Below are positions 22,266-35,263 of a stretch of DNA of 64,000 bases, one piece after another. The notes beneath the pieces were generated by a model, which ran no database searches, was not told the origin of the DNA, and saw nothing but the letters and a program-made list of their open reading frames with translations. How positions within the stretch are numbered: the first letter of the stretch is position 1; each line of letters begins with the position of its first letter. A program made the position numbers and the translations under genes. Source of the DNA: Euonymus europaeus (Eukaryota > Streptophyta > Magnoliopsida > Celastrales > Celastraceae). The stretch spans positions 32,208,501 through 32,272,500 of the forward strand of contig OY756957.1 of assembly GCA_963580455.1 (NCBI GenBank), written 5' to 3'.

Positions 22266-25189
22266 TTGATTTCAGAACTCGTGGCTAGTAGGTCTCGTTT
22301 CACCTAGTTACCCGCGAAATGTGGTTTCTTTACGTCAACGGTTTTATGAATATCTGTTGACTCCGAGTTCCGAATTCGGTGATTTTTAGCTTGATTTCAT
22401 ACTACTTTTCGAGCTCTACGATCCTGGCATTTCGGATTTTGATTTCAGAACTCGTGGCTAGTTGGTCTCGTTTCACCTAGTTAGCCGCGAAATGTGGTTT
22501 CTTTACGTAAACGGTTTTATGAATATCCGTTGACTCCGAGTTCTGAATTCGGTGATTTTTAGCTTGATTTCACACTACTTTTTGAGCTCTACGATCCTGG
22601 CATTTCGGATTTTGATTTCAGAACTCGTGGCTAGTTGGTCTCGTTTCACCTAATTAGCCGCGAAATGTGGTTTCTTTACGTAAACGGTTTTATGAATATC
22701 CGTTGACTCCGAGTTCTGAATTCGATGATTTTTAGCTTGATTTCACACTACTTTTCGAGCTCTACGATCCTGGCATTTCGGATTTTGATTTCGGATCTCG
22801 TGACTAGTTGGTCTCGTTTCACCTAGTTAGCCGCGAAATGTGGTTTCTTTACGTAAACGGTTTTATGAATATCTGTTGACTCCGAGTTCTGAATTCAGTG
22901 ATTTTTAGCTTGATTTCACACTACTTTTCGAGCTCTACAATCCTGGCATTTCGGATTTTGATTTCAGAACTCGTGGCTAGTAGGTCTCGTTTCACCTAGT
23001 TAGCCGCGAAATGTGGTTTCTTTACTTAAACAGTTTTATGAATATCCGTTGACTCCGAGTTCTGAATTCGGTGATTTTTAGCTTGATTTCACACTACTTT
23101 TCGAGCTCTACGATCCTGGCATTTCGGATTTTGATTTCAGAACTCGTGGCTAGTTGGTCTCGTTTCACCTAATTAGCCGCGAAATGTGGTTTCTTTACGT
23201 AAACGGTTTTATGAATATCCGTTGACTCCGAGTTCTGAATTCGGTGATTTTTAGCTTGATTTCACACTACTTTTCGAGCTCTACAATCCTGGCGTTTCGG
23301 ATTTTGATTTCAGAACTCGTGGCTAGTAGGTCTCGTTTCACCTAGTTAGCCGCGAAAAGTGGTTTCTTTACGTAAACGGTTTTAGGAATATCCGTTGACT
23401 CTGAGTTCTGAATTCGGTGATTTTTAGCTTGATTTCACACTACTTTTTGAGCTCTACGATCCTGGCCTTTCGGATTTTGAATTCAGAACTCGTGGCTAGT
23501 TGGTCCCGTTTCACCTAGTTAGCCGCGTAATGTGGTTTCTTTACGTAAACAGTTTTATGAATATCCGTTGACTCCGAGTTCTGAATTCGGTGATTTTTGG
23601 CTTGATTTCACACTACTTTTCGAGCTCTACAATCCTGGTGTTTCGGATTTTTATTTCAGAACTCGTGGCTAGTAGGTCTCGTTTCACCTAGTTAGCCGCG
23701 AAATGTGGTTTCTTTACGTAAACGGTTTTATGAATATCTGTTGACTCCGAGTTCTGAATTCGGTGATTTTTAGCTTGATTTCACACTACTTTTCGAGCTC
23801 TACAATCCTGGCATTTCGGATTTTGATTTCAGAACTCGTGGCTAGTAGGTCTCGTTTCACCTAGTTAGCCGCGAAATGTGGTTTGTTTACTTAAACAGTT
23901 TTATGAATATCCGTTGACTCCGAGTTCTGAATTCGGTGATTTTTAGCTTTATTTCACACTACTTTTCGAGCTCTACGATCCTGGCATTTCGGATTTTGAT
24001 TTCAGAACTCGTGGCTAGTTGGTCTCGTTTCACCTAATTAGCCGCGAAATGTGGTTTCTTTACGTAAACGGTTTTATGAATATCCGTTGACTCCGAGTTC
24101 TGAATTCGGTGATTTTTAGCTTGATTTCACACTACTTTTCGAGCTCTACAATCCTGGCATTTCGGATTTTGATTTCAGAACTTGTGGCTAGTAGGTCTCG
24201 TTTCACCTAGTTAGCCGCGAAAAGTGGTTTCTTTACGTAAACGATTTTAGGAATATCCGTTGACTCCGAGTTCTGAATTCGGTGATTTTTAGCTTGATTT
24301 CACACTACTTTTTGAGCTCTACGATCCTGGCATTTCGGATTTTGAATTCAGAACTCGTGGCTAGTTGGTCTCGTTTCACCTAGTTAGCCGCGTAATGTGG
24401 TTTCTTTACGTAAACAGTTTTTTGAATATCCGTTGACTCCGAGTTCTGAATTCGGTGATTTTTAGCTTGATTTCACACTACTTTTCGAGCTCTACAATCC
24501 TGGTGTTTCGGATTTTTATTTCAGAACTCGTGGCTAGTAGGTCTCGTTTCACCTAGTTAGCCGCGAAATGTGGTTTCTTTACGTAAACGATTTTATGAAT
24601 ATCCGTTGACTCCGAGTTATGAATTCGGTGATTTTTAGCTTGATTTCACACTACTTTTCGAGCTCTACGATCCTGGTGTTTCGGATTTTGATTTCAGAAC
24701 TCGTGGCTAGTTGGTCTCGTTTCACCTAGTTAGCCGCGAAATGTGGTTTCTTTACGTAAACGGTTTTATGAATATCCCTTGACTCCGAGTTCTGAATTCG
24801 GTGATTTTTAGCTTGATTTCACACTACTTTTCGAGCTCTACAATCCTGGGTTTTCGGGATTGGATTTCAGAACTCGTGGCTAGTAGGTCTCATTTCACCT
24901 AGTTAGCCTTGAAATGTGGTTTCTTTACGTAAACGGTTTTATGAATATCCGTTGACTCCGAGTTCTGAATTCGTTGATTTTTAGCTTGATTTCACACTAC
25001 TTTTCGAGCTCTACGATCCTGGTGTTTTGGATTTTTATTTCAGAACTCGTGGCTTGTAGGTCTCGTTTCACCTAGTTAGCCGCGAAATGTGGTTTCTTTA
25101 TGTAAACGGTTTTATGAATATCCGTTGACTCCGAGTTCTGAATTCGGTGATTTTTAGCTTGATTTCACACTACTTTTCGAGCTCTACGA
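22266..25189 (+). repeat. 17-monomer block, copy 2
   Basis: All the markers of copy 1 recur exactly 17 monomers later (CGGATCTCGTGAC at 22,792, GACTCTGAG near 23,397, CCCTTGACTCC near 24,772). By eye the copies differ at only a handful of positions, for example CTGATTTCG near 22,027 against CTGAATTCG near 24,968. Confidence 0.88.
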
Positions 25190-27246
25190 TCCTGGCATTT
25201 CGGATTTTGATTTCAGAACTCGTGGCTAGTTGGTCTCGTTTCACCTAATTAGCCGCGAAATGTGGTTTCTTTACGTAAACGGTTTTATGAATATCCGTTG
25301 ACTCCGAGTTCTGAATTCGGTGATTTTTAGCTTGATTTCACACTACTTTTCGAGCTCTACGATCCTGGCATTTCGGATTTTGATTTCGGATCTCGTGACT
25401 AGTTGGTCTCGTTTCACCTAGTTAGCCGCGAAATGTGGTTTCTTTACGTAAACGGTTTTATGAATATCTGTTGACTCCGAGTTCTGAATTCAGTGATTTT
25501 TAGCTTGATTTCACACTACTTTTCGAGCTCTACAATCCTGGCATTTCGGATTTTGATTTCAGAACTCGTGGCTAGTAGGTCTCGTTTCACCTAGTTAGCC
25601 GCGAAATGTGGTTTCTTTACTTAAACAGTTTTATGAATATCCGTTGACTCCGAGTTCTGAATTCGGTGATTTTTAGCTTGATTTCACACTACTTTTCGAG
25701 CTCTACGATCCTGGCATTTCGGATTTTGATTTCAGAACTCGTGGCTAGTTGGTCTCGTTTCACCTAATTAGCCGCGAAATGTGGTTTCTTTACGTAAACG
25801 GTTTTATGAATATCCGTTGACTCCGAGTTCTGAATTCGATGATTTTTAGCTTGATTTCACACTACTTTTCGAGCTCTACAATCCTGGCGATTCGGATTTT
25901 GATTTCAAAACTCGTGGCTAGTAGGTCTCGTTTCACCTAGTTTGCCGCGAAAAGTGGTTTCTTTACGTAAACGGTTTTAGGAATATCCGTTGACTCTGAG
26001 TTCTGAATTCGGTGATTTTTAGCTTGATTTCACACTACTTTTTGAGCTCTACGATCCTGGCCTTTCGGATTTTGAATTCAGAACTCGTGGCTAGTTGGTC
26101 CCGTTTCACCTAGTTAGCCGCGTAATGTGGTTTCTTTACGTAAACAGTTTTATGAATATCCGTTGACTCCGAGTTCTGAATTCGGTGATTTTTAGCTTGA
26201 TTTCACACTACTTTTCGAGCTCTACAATCCTGGTGTTTCGGATTTTTATTTCAGAACTCGTGGCTAGTAGGTCTCGTTTCACCTAGTTAGCCGCGAAATG
26301 TGGTTTCTTTACGTAAACGGTTTTATGAATATCTGTTGACTCCGAGTTCTGAATTCGGTGATTTTTAGCTTGATTTCACACTACTTTTCGAGCTCTACAA
26401 TCCTGGCATTTCGGATTTTGATTTCAGAACTCGTGGCTAGTAGGTCTCGTTTCACCTAGTTAGCCGCGAAATGTGGTTTGTTTACTTAAACAGTTTTATG
26501 AATATCCGTTGACTCCGAGTTCTGAATTCGGTGATTTTTAGCTTGATTTCACACTACTTTTCGAGCTCTACGATCCTGGCATTTCGGATTTTGATTTCAG
26601 AACTCGTGGCTAGTTGGTCTCGTTTCACCTAATTAGCCGCGAAATGTGGTTTCTTTACGTAAACGGTTTTATGAATATCCGTTGACTCCGAGTTCTGAAT
26701 TCGGTGATTTTTAGCTTGATTTCACACTACTTTTCGAGCTCTACAATCCTGGCATTTCGGATTTTGATTTCAGAACTTGTGGCTAGTAGGTCTCGTTTCA
26801 CCTAGTTAGCCGCGAAAAGTGGTTTCTTTACGTAAACGATTTTAGGAATATCCGTTGACTCCGAGTTCTGAATTCGGTGATTTTTAGCTTGATTTCACAC
26901 TACTTTTTGAGCTCTACGATCGTGGCATTTCGGATTTTGAATTCAGAATTCGTGGCTAGTTGGTCTCGTTTCACCTCGTTAGCCGCGTAATGTGGTTTCT
27001 TTACGTAAACAGTTTTTTGAATATCCGTTGACTCCGAGTTCTGAATTCGGTGATTTTTAGCTTGATTTCACACTACTTTTCGAGCTCTACAATCCTGGTG
27101 TTTCGGATTTTTATTTCAGAACTCGTGGCTAGTAGGTCTCGTTTCACCTAGTTAGCCGCGAAATGTGGTTTCTTTACGTAAACGATTTTATGAATATCCG
27201 TTGACTCCGAGTTATGAATTCGGTGATTTTTAGCTTGATTTCACAC
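25190..27246 (+). repeat. 17-monomer block, partial copy 3 (offset 15 monomers)
   Basis: Copies the block again but lacks the first two monomers, so markers lie 2,595 bp after copy 2 (CGGATCTCGTGAC at 25,387, GACTCTGAG near 25,992). Correspondence runs to GAGTTATGAATTC near 27,211 and then stops. It has more private changes than copy 2, for example TGGCGATTCGG, AGTTTGCC and GATCGTGG. Confidence 0.85.
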
Positions 27247-30200
27247 TACTTTTTGAGCTCTACGATCCTGGCATTTCGGATTTTGATTTCAGAACTCGTG
27301 GCAAGTTGTCTCGTTTCACCTAGTTAGCCGCGAAATGTGGTTTCTTTACGTAAACGGTTTTATGAATATCCGTTGACTCCGAGTTCTGAATTCGGTGATT
27401 TTTAGCTTGATTTCACACTACTTTTCGAGCTCTACGATCCTGGCATTTCGGATTTTGATTTCAGAACTCGTGGCTAGTAGGTCTCGTTTCACCTAGTTAG
27501 CCGGGAAATGTGGTTTCTTTATGTAAACGGTTTTATGAATATCCGTTGACTCCGAGTTCTGAGTTTGGTGATTTTTAGCTTGATTTCACACTAATTTTTG
27601 AGCTCTACGATCCTGGCATTTCGGATTTTGATTTCGAAACTCGTGGCTAGTTGGTCTCGTTTCACCTAGTTAGCCGCGAAATGTGGTTTCTTTACGTAAA
27701 CGGTTTTATGAATATCCGTTGACTCCGAGTTCCGAATTCGGTGATTTTTAGCTTGAATTCACACTACTTTTCGAGCTCTACAATCCTGGCATTTCGGATT
27801 TTGATTTCAGAGCTCGTGGCTAGTAAGTCTCGTTTCACCTAGTTAGCCGCGAAATGTAGTTTCTTTACGTAAACAGTTTTATGAATATCCTTTGACTCCG
27901 AGTTCTGAATTCGATGATTTTTAGCTTGATTTCATACTACTTTTCGAGCTCTACAATCCTGGCATTTCGGATTTTGATTTCAGAACTCGTGGCCAGTTGG
28001 TCTCGTTTCACCTAGTTAGCCGCGAAATGTGGTTTCATTACGTAAACGATTTTAGGAATATCCGTTGACTCCGAGTTCTGAATTCGGTGATTTTTAGCTT
28101 GATTTCACACTACTTTTCGAGCTCTACAATCCTGGTGTTTCGGATTTTTATTTCAGAACTCGTGGCTAGTAGGTCTCGTTTCACCTAGTTAGCCGCGAAA
28201 TGTGGTTTCTTTACGTCAACGGTTTTTTGAATATCCGTTGACTCCGAGTTCTGAATCCGATGATTTTTAGCTTGATTTCACACTACTTTTTGAGCTCTAC
28301 GATCCTGGCGTTTCGGATTTTGATTTCAGAACTCGTGGCTAGTTGGTCTCGTTTCACCTAGTTAGCCGCGAAATGTGGTTTCTTTACGTAAACAGTTTTA
28401 TTAATATCCGTTGACTCCGAGTTCTGAATTCGGTGATTTTTAGCTTGATTTCACACTACTTTTCGAGCTCTACAATCCTGGCATTTCGGATTTTGATTTC
28501 AGAACTCGTGGCTAGTTGGTCTCGTTTAACCTAGTTAGCCGCGAAAAGTGGTTTCTTTACGTAAACCGTTTTAGGTATATCCGTTGACTCCGAGTTCTGA
28601 ATTCGGTGATTTTTAGCTTGATTTCACACTACTTTTCGAGCTCTACAATCCTGGCATTTCGGATTTTGATTTCAGAACTCGTGGCCAGTAGGTCTCGTTT
28701 CACCTAGTTAGCCGCGAAAAGTGGTTTCTTTACGTAAACGGTTTTAGGAATATCCGTTGACTCCGAGTTCTGAATTCGGTGATTTTTAGCTTGATTTCAC
28801 ACTACTTTTCGAGCTCTACAATCCTGGCATTTCGGATTTTGATTTTAGAACTCGTGGCTAGTAGGTCTCGTTTCACCTAGTTAGCCGCGAAAAGTGGTTT
28901 CTTTACGTAAACGGTTTTAGGAATATCCGTTGACTCCGAGTTCTGAATTCGGTGATTTTTAGCTTGATTTCAGAATACTTTTTGAGCTCTACGATCCTGG
29001 CATTTCGGATTTTGATTTCAGAAATCGTGGCTAGTTGGTCTCGTTTCACCTAGTTAGCCGCGAAATGTGGTTTCTTTACGTAAACAGTTTTATGAATATC
29101 CGTTGACTCCGAGTTCTGAATTTGGTGATTTTTAGCTTGATTTCACACTACTTTTCGAGCTCTACAATCCTGGTGTTTCGGATTTTTATTTCAGAACTCG
29201 TGGCTAGTAGGTCTCGTTTCACCTAGTTAGCCGCGAAATGTGGTTTCTTTACGTAAACGGTTTTATGAATATCCGTTGACTCCGAGTTCTGAATTCGGTG
29301 ATTTTTAGATTGATTTCACACTACTTTTTGAGCTCTACGATCCTGGAGTTTCGGATTTTGATTTCAGAACTCGTGGCTAGTTGGTCTCGTTTCACGTAGT
29401 TAGCCGCGAAATGTGGTTTCTTTACGTAAACGGTTTTATGAATATCCGTTGACTCTGAGTTCTGAATTCGGTGATTTTTAGCTTGATTTCACAATACTTT
29501 TTGAGCTCTACGATCCTGGCATTTCGGATTTTGATTTCAGAACCCGTGGCTAGTAGGTCTCGTTTCACCTAGTTAGCCGTGAAATGTGGTTTCTTTATGT
29601 AAACGGTTTTATGAATATTCGTTGACTCCGAGTTCTGAATTCGGTGATTTTTAGCTTGATTTCACACTAATTTTCGAGCTCTATGATCCTGGCATTTCGG
29701 ATTTTGATTTCGGAACTCGTGGCTAGTTGGTCTCGTTTCACCTAGTTAGCCGCGAAATGTGGTTTCTTTACGTAAACGGTTTTATGAATATCCGTTGACT
29801 CCGAGTTCTGAATTCGGTGATTTTTAGCTTGATTTCACACTACTTTTCGAGCTCTACAATCCTGGCCTTTCGGATTTTGATTTCAGAACTCGTGGCTAGT
29901 AGGTCTCGTTTCACCTAGTTAGCCGCGAAATGTGGTTTCTTTACGTAAACAGTTTTATGAATATCCTTTGACTCCGAGTTCTGAATTCGGTGATTTTTAG
30001 CTTGATTTCACACTACTTTTCGAGCTCTACAATCCTGGCGTTTCGGATTTTGATTTCAGAACTCGTGGCTAGTTGGTCTCGTTTCACCTTGTTAGCCGCG
30101 AATTATGGTTTCTTTACGTAAACGGTTTTATGAATATCCGTTGACTCCGAGTTCTATATTCGGTGATTTTTAGCTTGATTACACTCTACTTTTCGAGCTC

Positions 30201-33189
30201 TACGATCCTGGCGTTTCAGATTTTGATTTCAGAACTCGTGGCCAGTTGGTCTCGTTTCACCTAGTTAGCCGCAAAATGTGGTTTCATTACGTAAACGGTT
30301 TTAGGAATATCCGTTGACTCCGAGTTCTGAATTCGGTGATTTTTAGCTTGATTTCACACTACTTTTCGAGCTCTACAATCCTGGTGTTTCGGATTTTTAT
30401 TTCAGAACTCGTGGCTAGTAGGTCTCGTTTCACCTAGTTAGCCGCGAAATGTGGTTTCTTTACGTCAACGGTTTTATGAATATCCGTTGACTCCGAGTTC
30501 TGAATTCGGTGATTTTTAGCTTGATTTCACACTACTTTTTGAGCTCTACGATCCTGGCGTTTCGGATTTTGATTTCAGAACTCGTGGCTAGTTGGTCTCG
30601 TTTCACCTAGTTAGCCGCGAAATGTGGTTTCTTTACGTAAACAGTTTTATGAATATCCGTTGACTCCGAGTTCTGAATTCGGTGATTTTTAGCTTGATTT
30701 CACACTACTTTTCGAGCTCTACAATCCTGGCATTTCGGATTTTGATTTCAGAACTCGTGGCTAGTTGGTCTCGTTTCATCTAGTTAGCCGCGAAAAGTGG
30801 TTTCTTTACGTAAACGGTTTTAGGAATATCCGTTGACTCCGAGTTCTGAATTCGGTGATTTTTAGCTTGATTTCACACTACTTTTTGAGCTCTACGATCC
30901 TGTTGTTTCGGATTTTGATTTCAGAACTCGTGGCTAGTTGTTCTCGTTTCACCTAGTTAGCCGCGAAATGTGGTTTCTTTACGTAAACGGTTTTATGAAT
31001 ATCCGTTGACTCCGAGTTCTGAATTCGGTGATTTTTAGCTTGATTTCACACTACTTTTTGAGCTCTACGATCCTGGCATTTCGGATTTTGATTTCAGAAC
31101 TCGTGGCTAGTAGGTCTCGTTTCACCTAGTTAGCCCGAAATGTGGTTTTTTTATGTAAACAGTTTTATGAATATCCGTTGACTCCGAGTTCTGAATTCGG
31201 TGATTTTTAGCTTGATTTCACACTACTTTTCGAGCTCTACGATCCTGGCATTTCGGATTTTGATTTCAGAACTCGTGGCTAGTAGGTCTCGTTTCACCTA
31301 GTTAGCCGCGAAATGTGGTTTCTTTACGTAAACGGTTTTATGAATATCCGTTGACTCCGAGTTCTGAATTCGGTGACTTTTAGCTTGATTTCACACTACT
31401 TTTCGAGCTCTACAATCCTGGTATTTCGGATTTTGATTTCAGAACTCGTGGCTAGTAGGTCTCGTTTCACCTAGTTAGCCGCAAAAAGTGGTTTCTTTAC
31501 GTAAACGGTTTTAGGAATATACGTTGACTCCGAGTTCTGAATTCGGTGATTTTTATCTTGATTTCACACTACTTTTTGAGCTCTACGATCCTGGCTTTTT
31601 GGATTTTGATTTCAGAACTCGTGGCTAGTTGGTCTCGTTTCACCTAGTTAGCCGCCAAATGTGGTTTCTTTACGTAAACAGTTTTATGAATATCCGTTGA
31701 CTCCGAGTTCTGAATTCGGCGATTTTTAGCTTGATTTCACACTACTTTTCGAGCTCTACAATCCTGGTGTTTCGGATTTTTATTTCAGAACTCGTGGCTA
31801 GTAGGTCTCATTTCACCTAGTTAGCCGCGAAATGTGGTTTCTTTACGTAAACGGTTTTACGAATATCCGTTGACTCTGAGTTCTGAATTCGGTGATTTTG
31901 AGCTTGATTTCACACTACTTTTTGAGCTCTACGATCCTGGCGTTTCGGATTTTGATTTCAGAACTCGTGGCTAGTTGGTCTCGTTTCACCTAGTTAGCCG
32001 CGAAATGTGGTTTCTTTACGTAAACGGTTTTATGAATATCCGTTGACTCCGAGTTCTGAATTCGGTGATTTTTAGCTTGATTTCACACTACTTTTCGAGC
32101 TCTACGATCCTGGCGTTTCGGATTTTGATTTCAGAACTCGTGGCTAGTAGGTCTCGTTTCACCTAGTTAGCCGTGAAATGTGGTTTCTTTATGTAAACGG
32201 TTTTATTAATATCCGTTGACTCCGAGTTCTGAATTCGGTGATTTTTAGCTTTATTTCACACTAATTTTCGAGCTCTACGATCCTGGCATTTCGGATTTTG
32301 ATTTCAGAACTAGTGGCTAGTTGGTCTCGTTTCACCTAGTTAGCCGCGAAATGTGGTTTCTTTACGTAAACGGTTTTATGAATATCCGTTGACTCCGAGT
32401 TCTGAATTCGGTGATTTTTAGCTTGATTTCACACTACTTTTCGAGCTCTACAATCCTGGCATTTCGGATTTTGATTTCAGAACTCGTGGCTAGTAGGTCT
32501 CGTTTCACCTAGTTAGCCGCGAAATGTGGTTTCTTTATGTAAACAGTTTTATGAATATCCTTTGACTCCGAGTTCTGAATTCGGTGATTTTTAGCTTGAT
32601 TTCACACTACTTTTCGAGCTCTACAATCCTGGCGTTTCGGATTTTGATTTCAGAACTCGTGGATAGTTGGTCTCGTTTCACCTAGTTAGCCGCGAAATGT
32701 GGTTTCTTTACGTAAACGGTTTTATGAATATCCGTTGACACCGAGTTCTGAATTCGATGATTTTTAGCTTGATTACACACTACTTTTCGACCTCTACGAT
32801 CCTGGCGTTTCGGATTTTGATTTCAGAACTCGTGGCTAGTTGGTCTCGTTTCACCTAGTTAGCCGCGAAATGTGGTTTCTTTACGTAAACGGTTTTATGA
32901 ATATCCGTTGACTCCGAGTTCTGAATTCGGTGATTTTTAGCTTGATTTCACACTACTTTTCGAGCTCTACAATCCTGGTGTTTCGGATTTTTATTTCAGA
33001 ACTCGTGGCTAGTAGGTCTCGTTTCACCTAGTTAGCCGCGAAATGTGGTTTCTTTACGTAAACGGTTTTATGAATATCCGTTGAATCCGAGTTCTGAATT
33101 CGGTGATTTTTAGCTTGATTTCACACTACTTTTCGAGCTCTACGATCCTGGCATTTCGGATTTTGATTTCAGAACTCGTGGCTAGTAGG
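27247..33189 (+). repeat. Array zone 5: diverged monomers with old 12- and 15-monomer offsets
   Basis: Monomers are more varied than elsewhere and no crisp HOR is visible. Faint repeats remain: a GCCGGGAAATG or GCCGTGAAATG monomer with TTTATGTAAAC and CACTAATTTT at 27,503, 29,579 and 32,173 (12 and 15 monomers apart). TTGATTACAC occurs at 30,177, 32,771 and 35,883. CCTTTGACTCC follows the same spacing near 27,890, 29,966 and 32,560. One-base deletions lie near 27,306 (AGTTGTCTCG) and 31,135 (TAGCCCGAAATG). Confidence 0.78.
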
Positions 33190-34226
33190 TCTCGTTTCAC
33201 CTAGTTAGCCGCGAAATGTGGTTTCTTTACGTAAACAGTTTTATGAATATCTGTTGACTCCGAGTTCTGAATTCGGTGATTTTTAGCTTGATTTCATACT
33301 ACTTTTCGAGCTCTACAATCCTGGTGTTTCGGATTTTTATTTCAGAACTCGTGGCTAGTAGGTCTCGTTTCACCTAGTTAGCCGCGAAATGTGGTTTCTT
33401 TACGTAAACGGTTTTATGAATATCCGTTGACTCCGAGTTATGAATTCGGTGATTTTTAGCTTGATTTCACACTACTTTTCGAGCTCTACAATCCTGGGGT
33501 TTCGGATTTTTATTTCAGAACTCGTGGCTAGTTGGTCTCGTTTCACCTATTTAGCCGCGAAATGTGGTTTCTTTACGTAAACGGTTTTATGAATATCTGT
33601 TGACTCCGAGTTCTGAATTCGGTGATTTTTAGCTTGATTTCACACTACTTTTCGAGCTCTACGATCCTGGTGTTTCGGATTTTAATTTCAGAACTCGTGG
33701 CTAGTTGGTCTCGTTTCACCTAGTTAGCCGCGAAATGTGGTTTCTTTACGTAAACGGTTTTGTGAATATCCGTTGACTCCGAGTTCTGAATTCGATGATT
33801 TTTAGCTTGATTTCACACTACTTTTCGACCTCTACGATCCTGGCGTTTCGGATTTTGATTTCAGAACTCGTGGCTAGTTGGTCTCGTTTCACCTATTTAG
33901 CCGCGAAATGTGGTTTCTTTACGTAAACGGTTTTATGAATATCCGTTGACTCCGAGTTCTGAATTCGGTGATTTTTAGCTTGATTTCACACTACTTTTCG
34001 AGCTCTACGATCCTGGTGTTTCGGTTTTTATTTCAGAACTCGTGGCTAGTAGGTCTCGTTTCACCTAGTTAGCCGCGAAATGTGGTTTCTTTACGTCAAC
34101 GGTTTTATGAATATCCGTTGACTCCGAGTTCTGAATTCGGTGATTTTTAGCTTGATTTCACACTACTTTTTGAGCTCTACGATCCTGGCATTTCGGATTT
34201 TGATTTCAGAACTCGTGGCTAGTTGG
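33190..34226 (+). repeat. 6-monomer tandem duplication (1,037 bp), copy 1
   Basis: Marked by TTCATACTAC near 33,293, GAGTTATGAATTC at 33,437, CAATCCTGGGGTTTCGG, TTTTGTGAATAT, TTCGACCTCTACG at 33,827 and a one-base deletion giving TCGGTTTTTATTTC near 34,021. The deletion explains 1,037 rather than 1,038 bp. Confidence 0.88.
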
Positions 34227-35263
34227 TCTCGTTTCACCTAGTTAGCCGCGAAATGTGGTTTCTTTACGTAAACAGTTTTATGAATATCTGTTGACTCCGA
34301 GTTCTGAATTCGGTGATTTTTAGCTTGATTTCATACTACTTTTCGAGCTCTACAATCCTGGTGTTTCGGATTTTTATTTCAGAACTCGTGGCTAGTAGGT
34401 CTCGTTTCACCTAGTTAGCCGCGAAATGTGGTTTCTTTACGTAAACGGTTTTATGAATATCCGTTGACTCCGAGTTATGAATTCGGTGATTTTTAGCTTG
34501 ATTTCACACTACTTTTCGAGCTCTACAATCCTGGGGTTTCGGATTTTTATTTCAGAACTCGTGGCTAGTTGGTCTCGTTTCACCTATTTAGCCGCGAAAT
34601 GTGGTTTCTTTACGTAAACGGTTTTATGAATATCTGTTGACTCCGAGTTCTGAATTCGGTGATTTTTAGCTTGATTTCACACTACTTTTCGAGCTCTACG
34701 ATCCTGGTGTTTCGGATTTTAATTTCAGAACTCGTGGCTAGTTGGTCTCGTTTCACCTAGTTAGCCGCGAAATGTGGTTTCTTTACGTAAACGGTTTTGT
34801 GAATATCCGTTGACTCCGAGTTCTGAATTCGATGATTTTTAGCTTGATTTCACACTACTTTTCGACCTCTACGATCCTGGCGTTTCGGATTTTGATTTCA
34901 GAACTCGTGGCTAGTTGGTCTCGTTTCACCTATTTAGCCGCGAAATGTGGTTTCTTTACGTAAACGGTTTTATGAATATCCGTTGACTCCGAGTTCTGAA
35001 TTCGGTGATTTTTAGCTTGATTTCACACTACTTTTCGAGCTCTACGATCCTGGTGTTTCGGTTTTTATTTCAGAACTCGTGGCTAGTAGGTCTCGTTTCA
35101 CCTAGTTAGCCGCGAAATGTGGTTTCTTTACGTCAACGGTTTTATGAATATCCGTTGACTCCGAGTTCTGAATTCGGTGATTTTTAGCTTGATTTCACAC
35201 TACTTTTTGAGCTCTACGATCCTGGCATTTCGGATTTTGATTTCAGAACTCGTGGCTAGTTGG
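34227..35263 (+). repeat. 6-monomer tandem duplication (1,037 bp), copy 2
   Basis: All markers of copy 1 recur at +1,037, including the one-base deletion (near 35,058), GAGTTATGAATTC at 34,474 and TTCGACCTCTACG at 34,864. By eye the two copies are almost the same, so the duplication looks recent. The next monomer, near 35,300, no longer matches. Confidence 0.88.
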
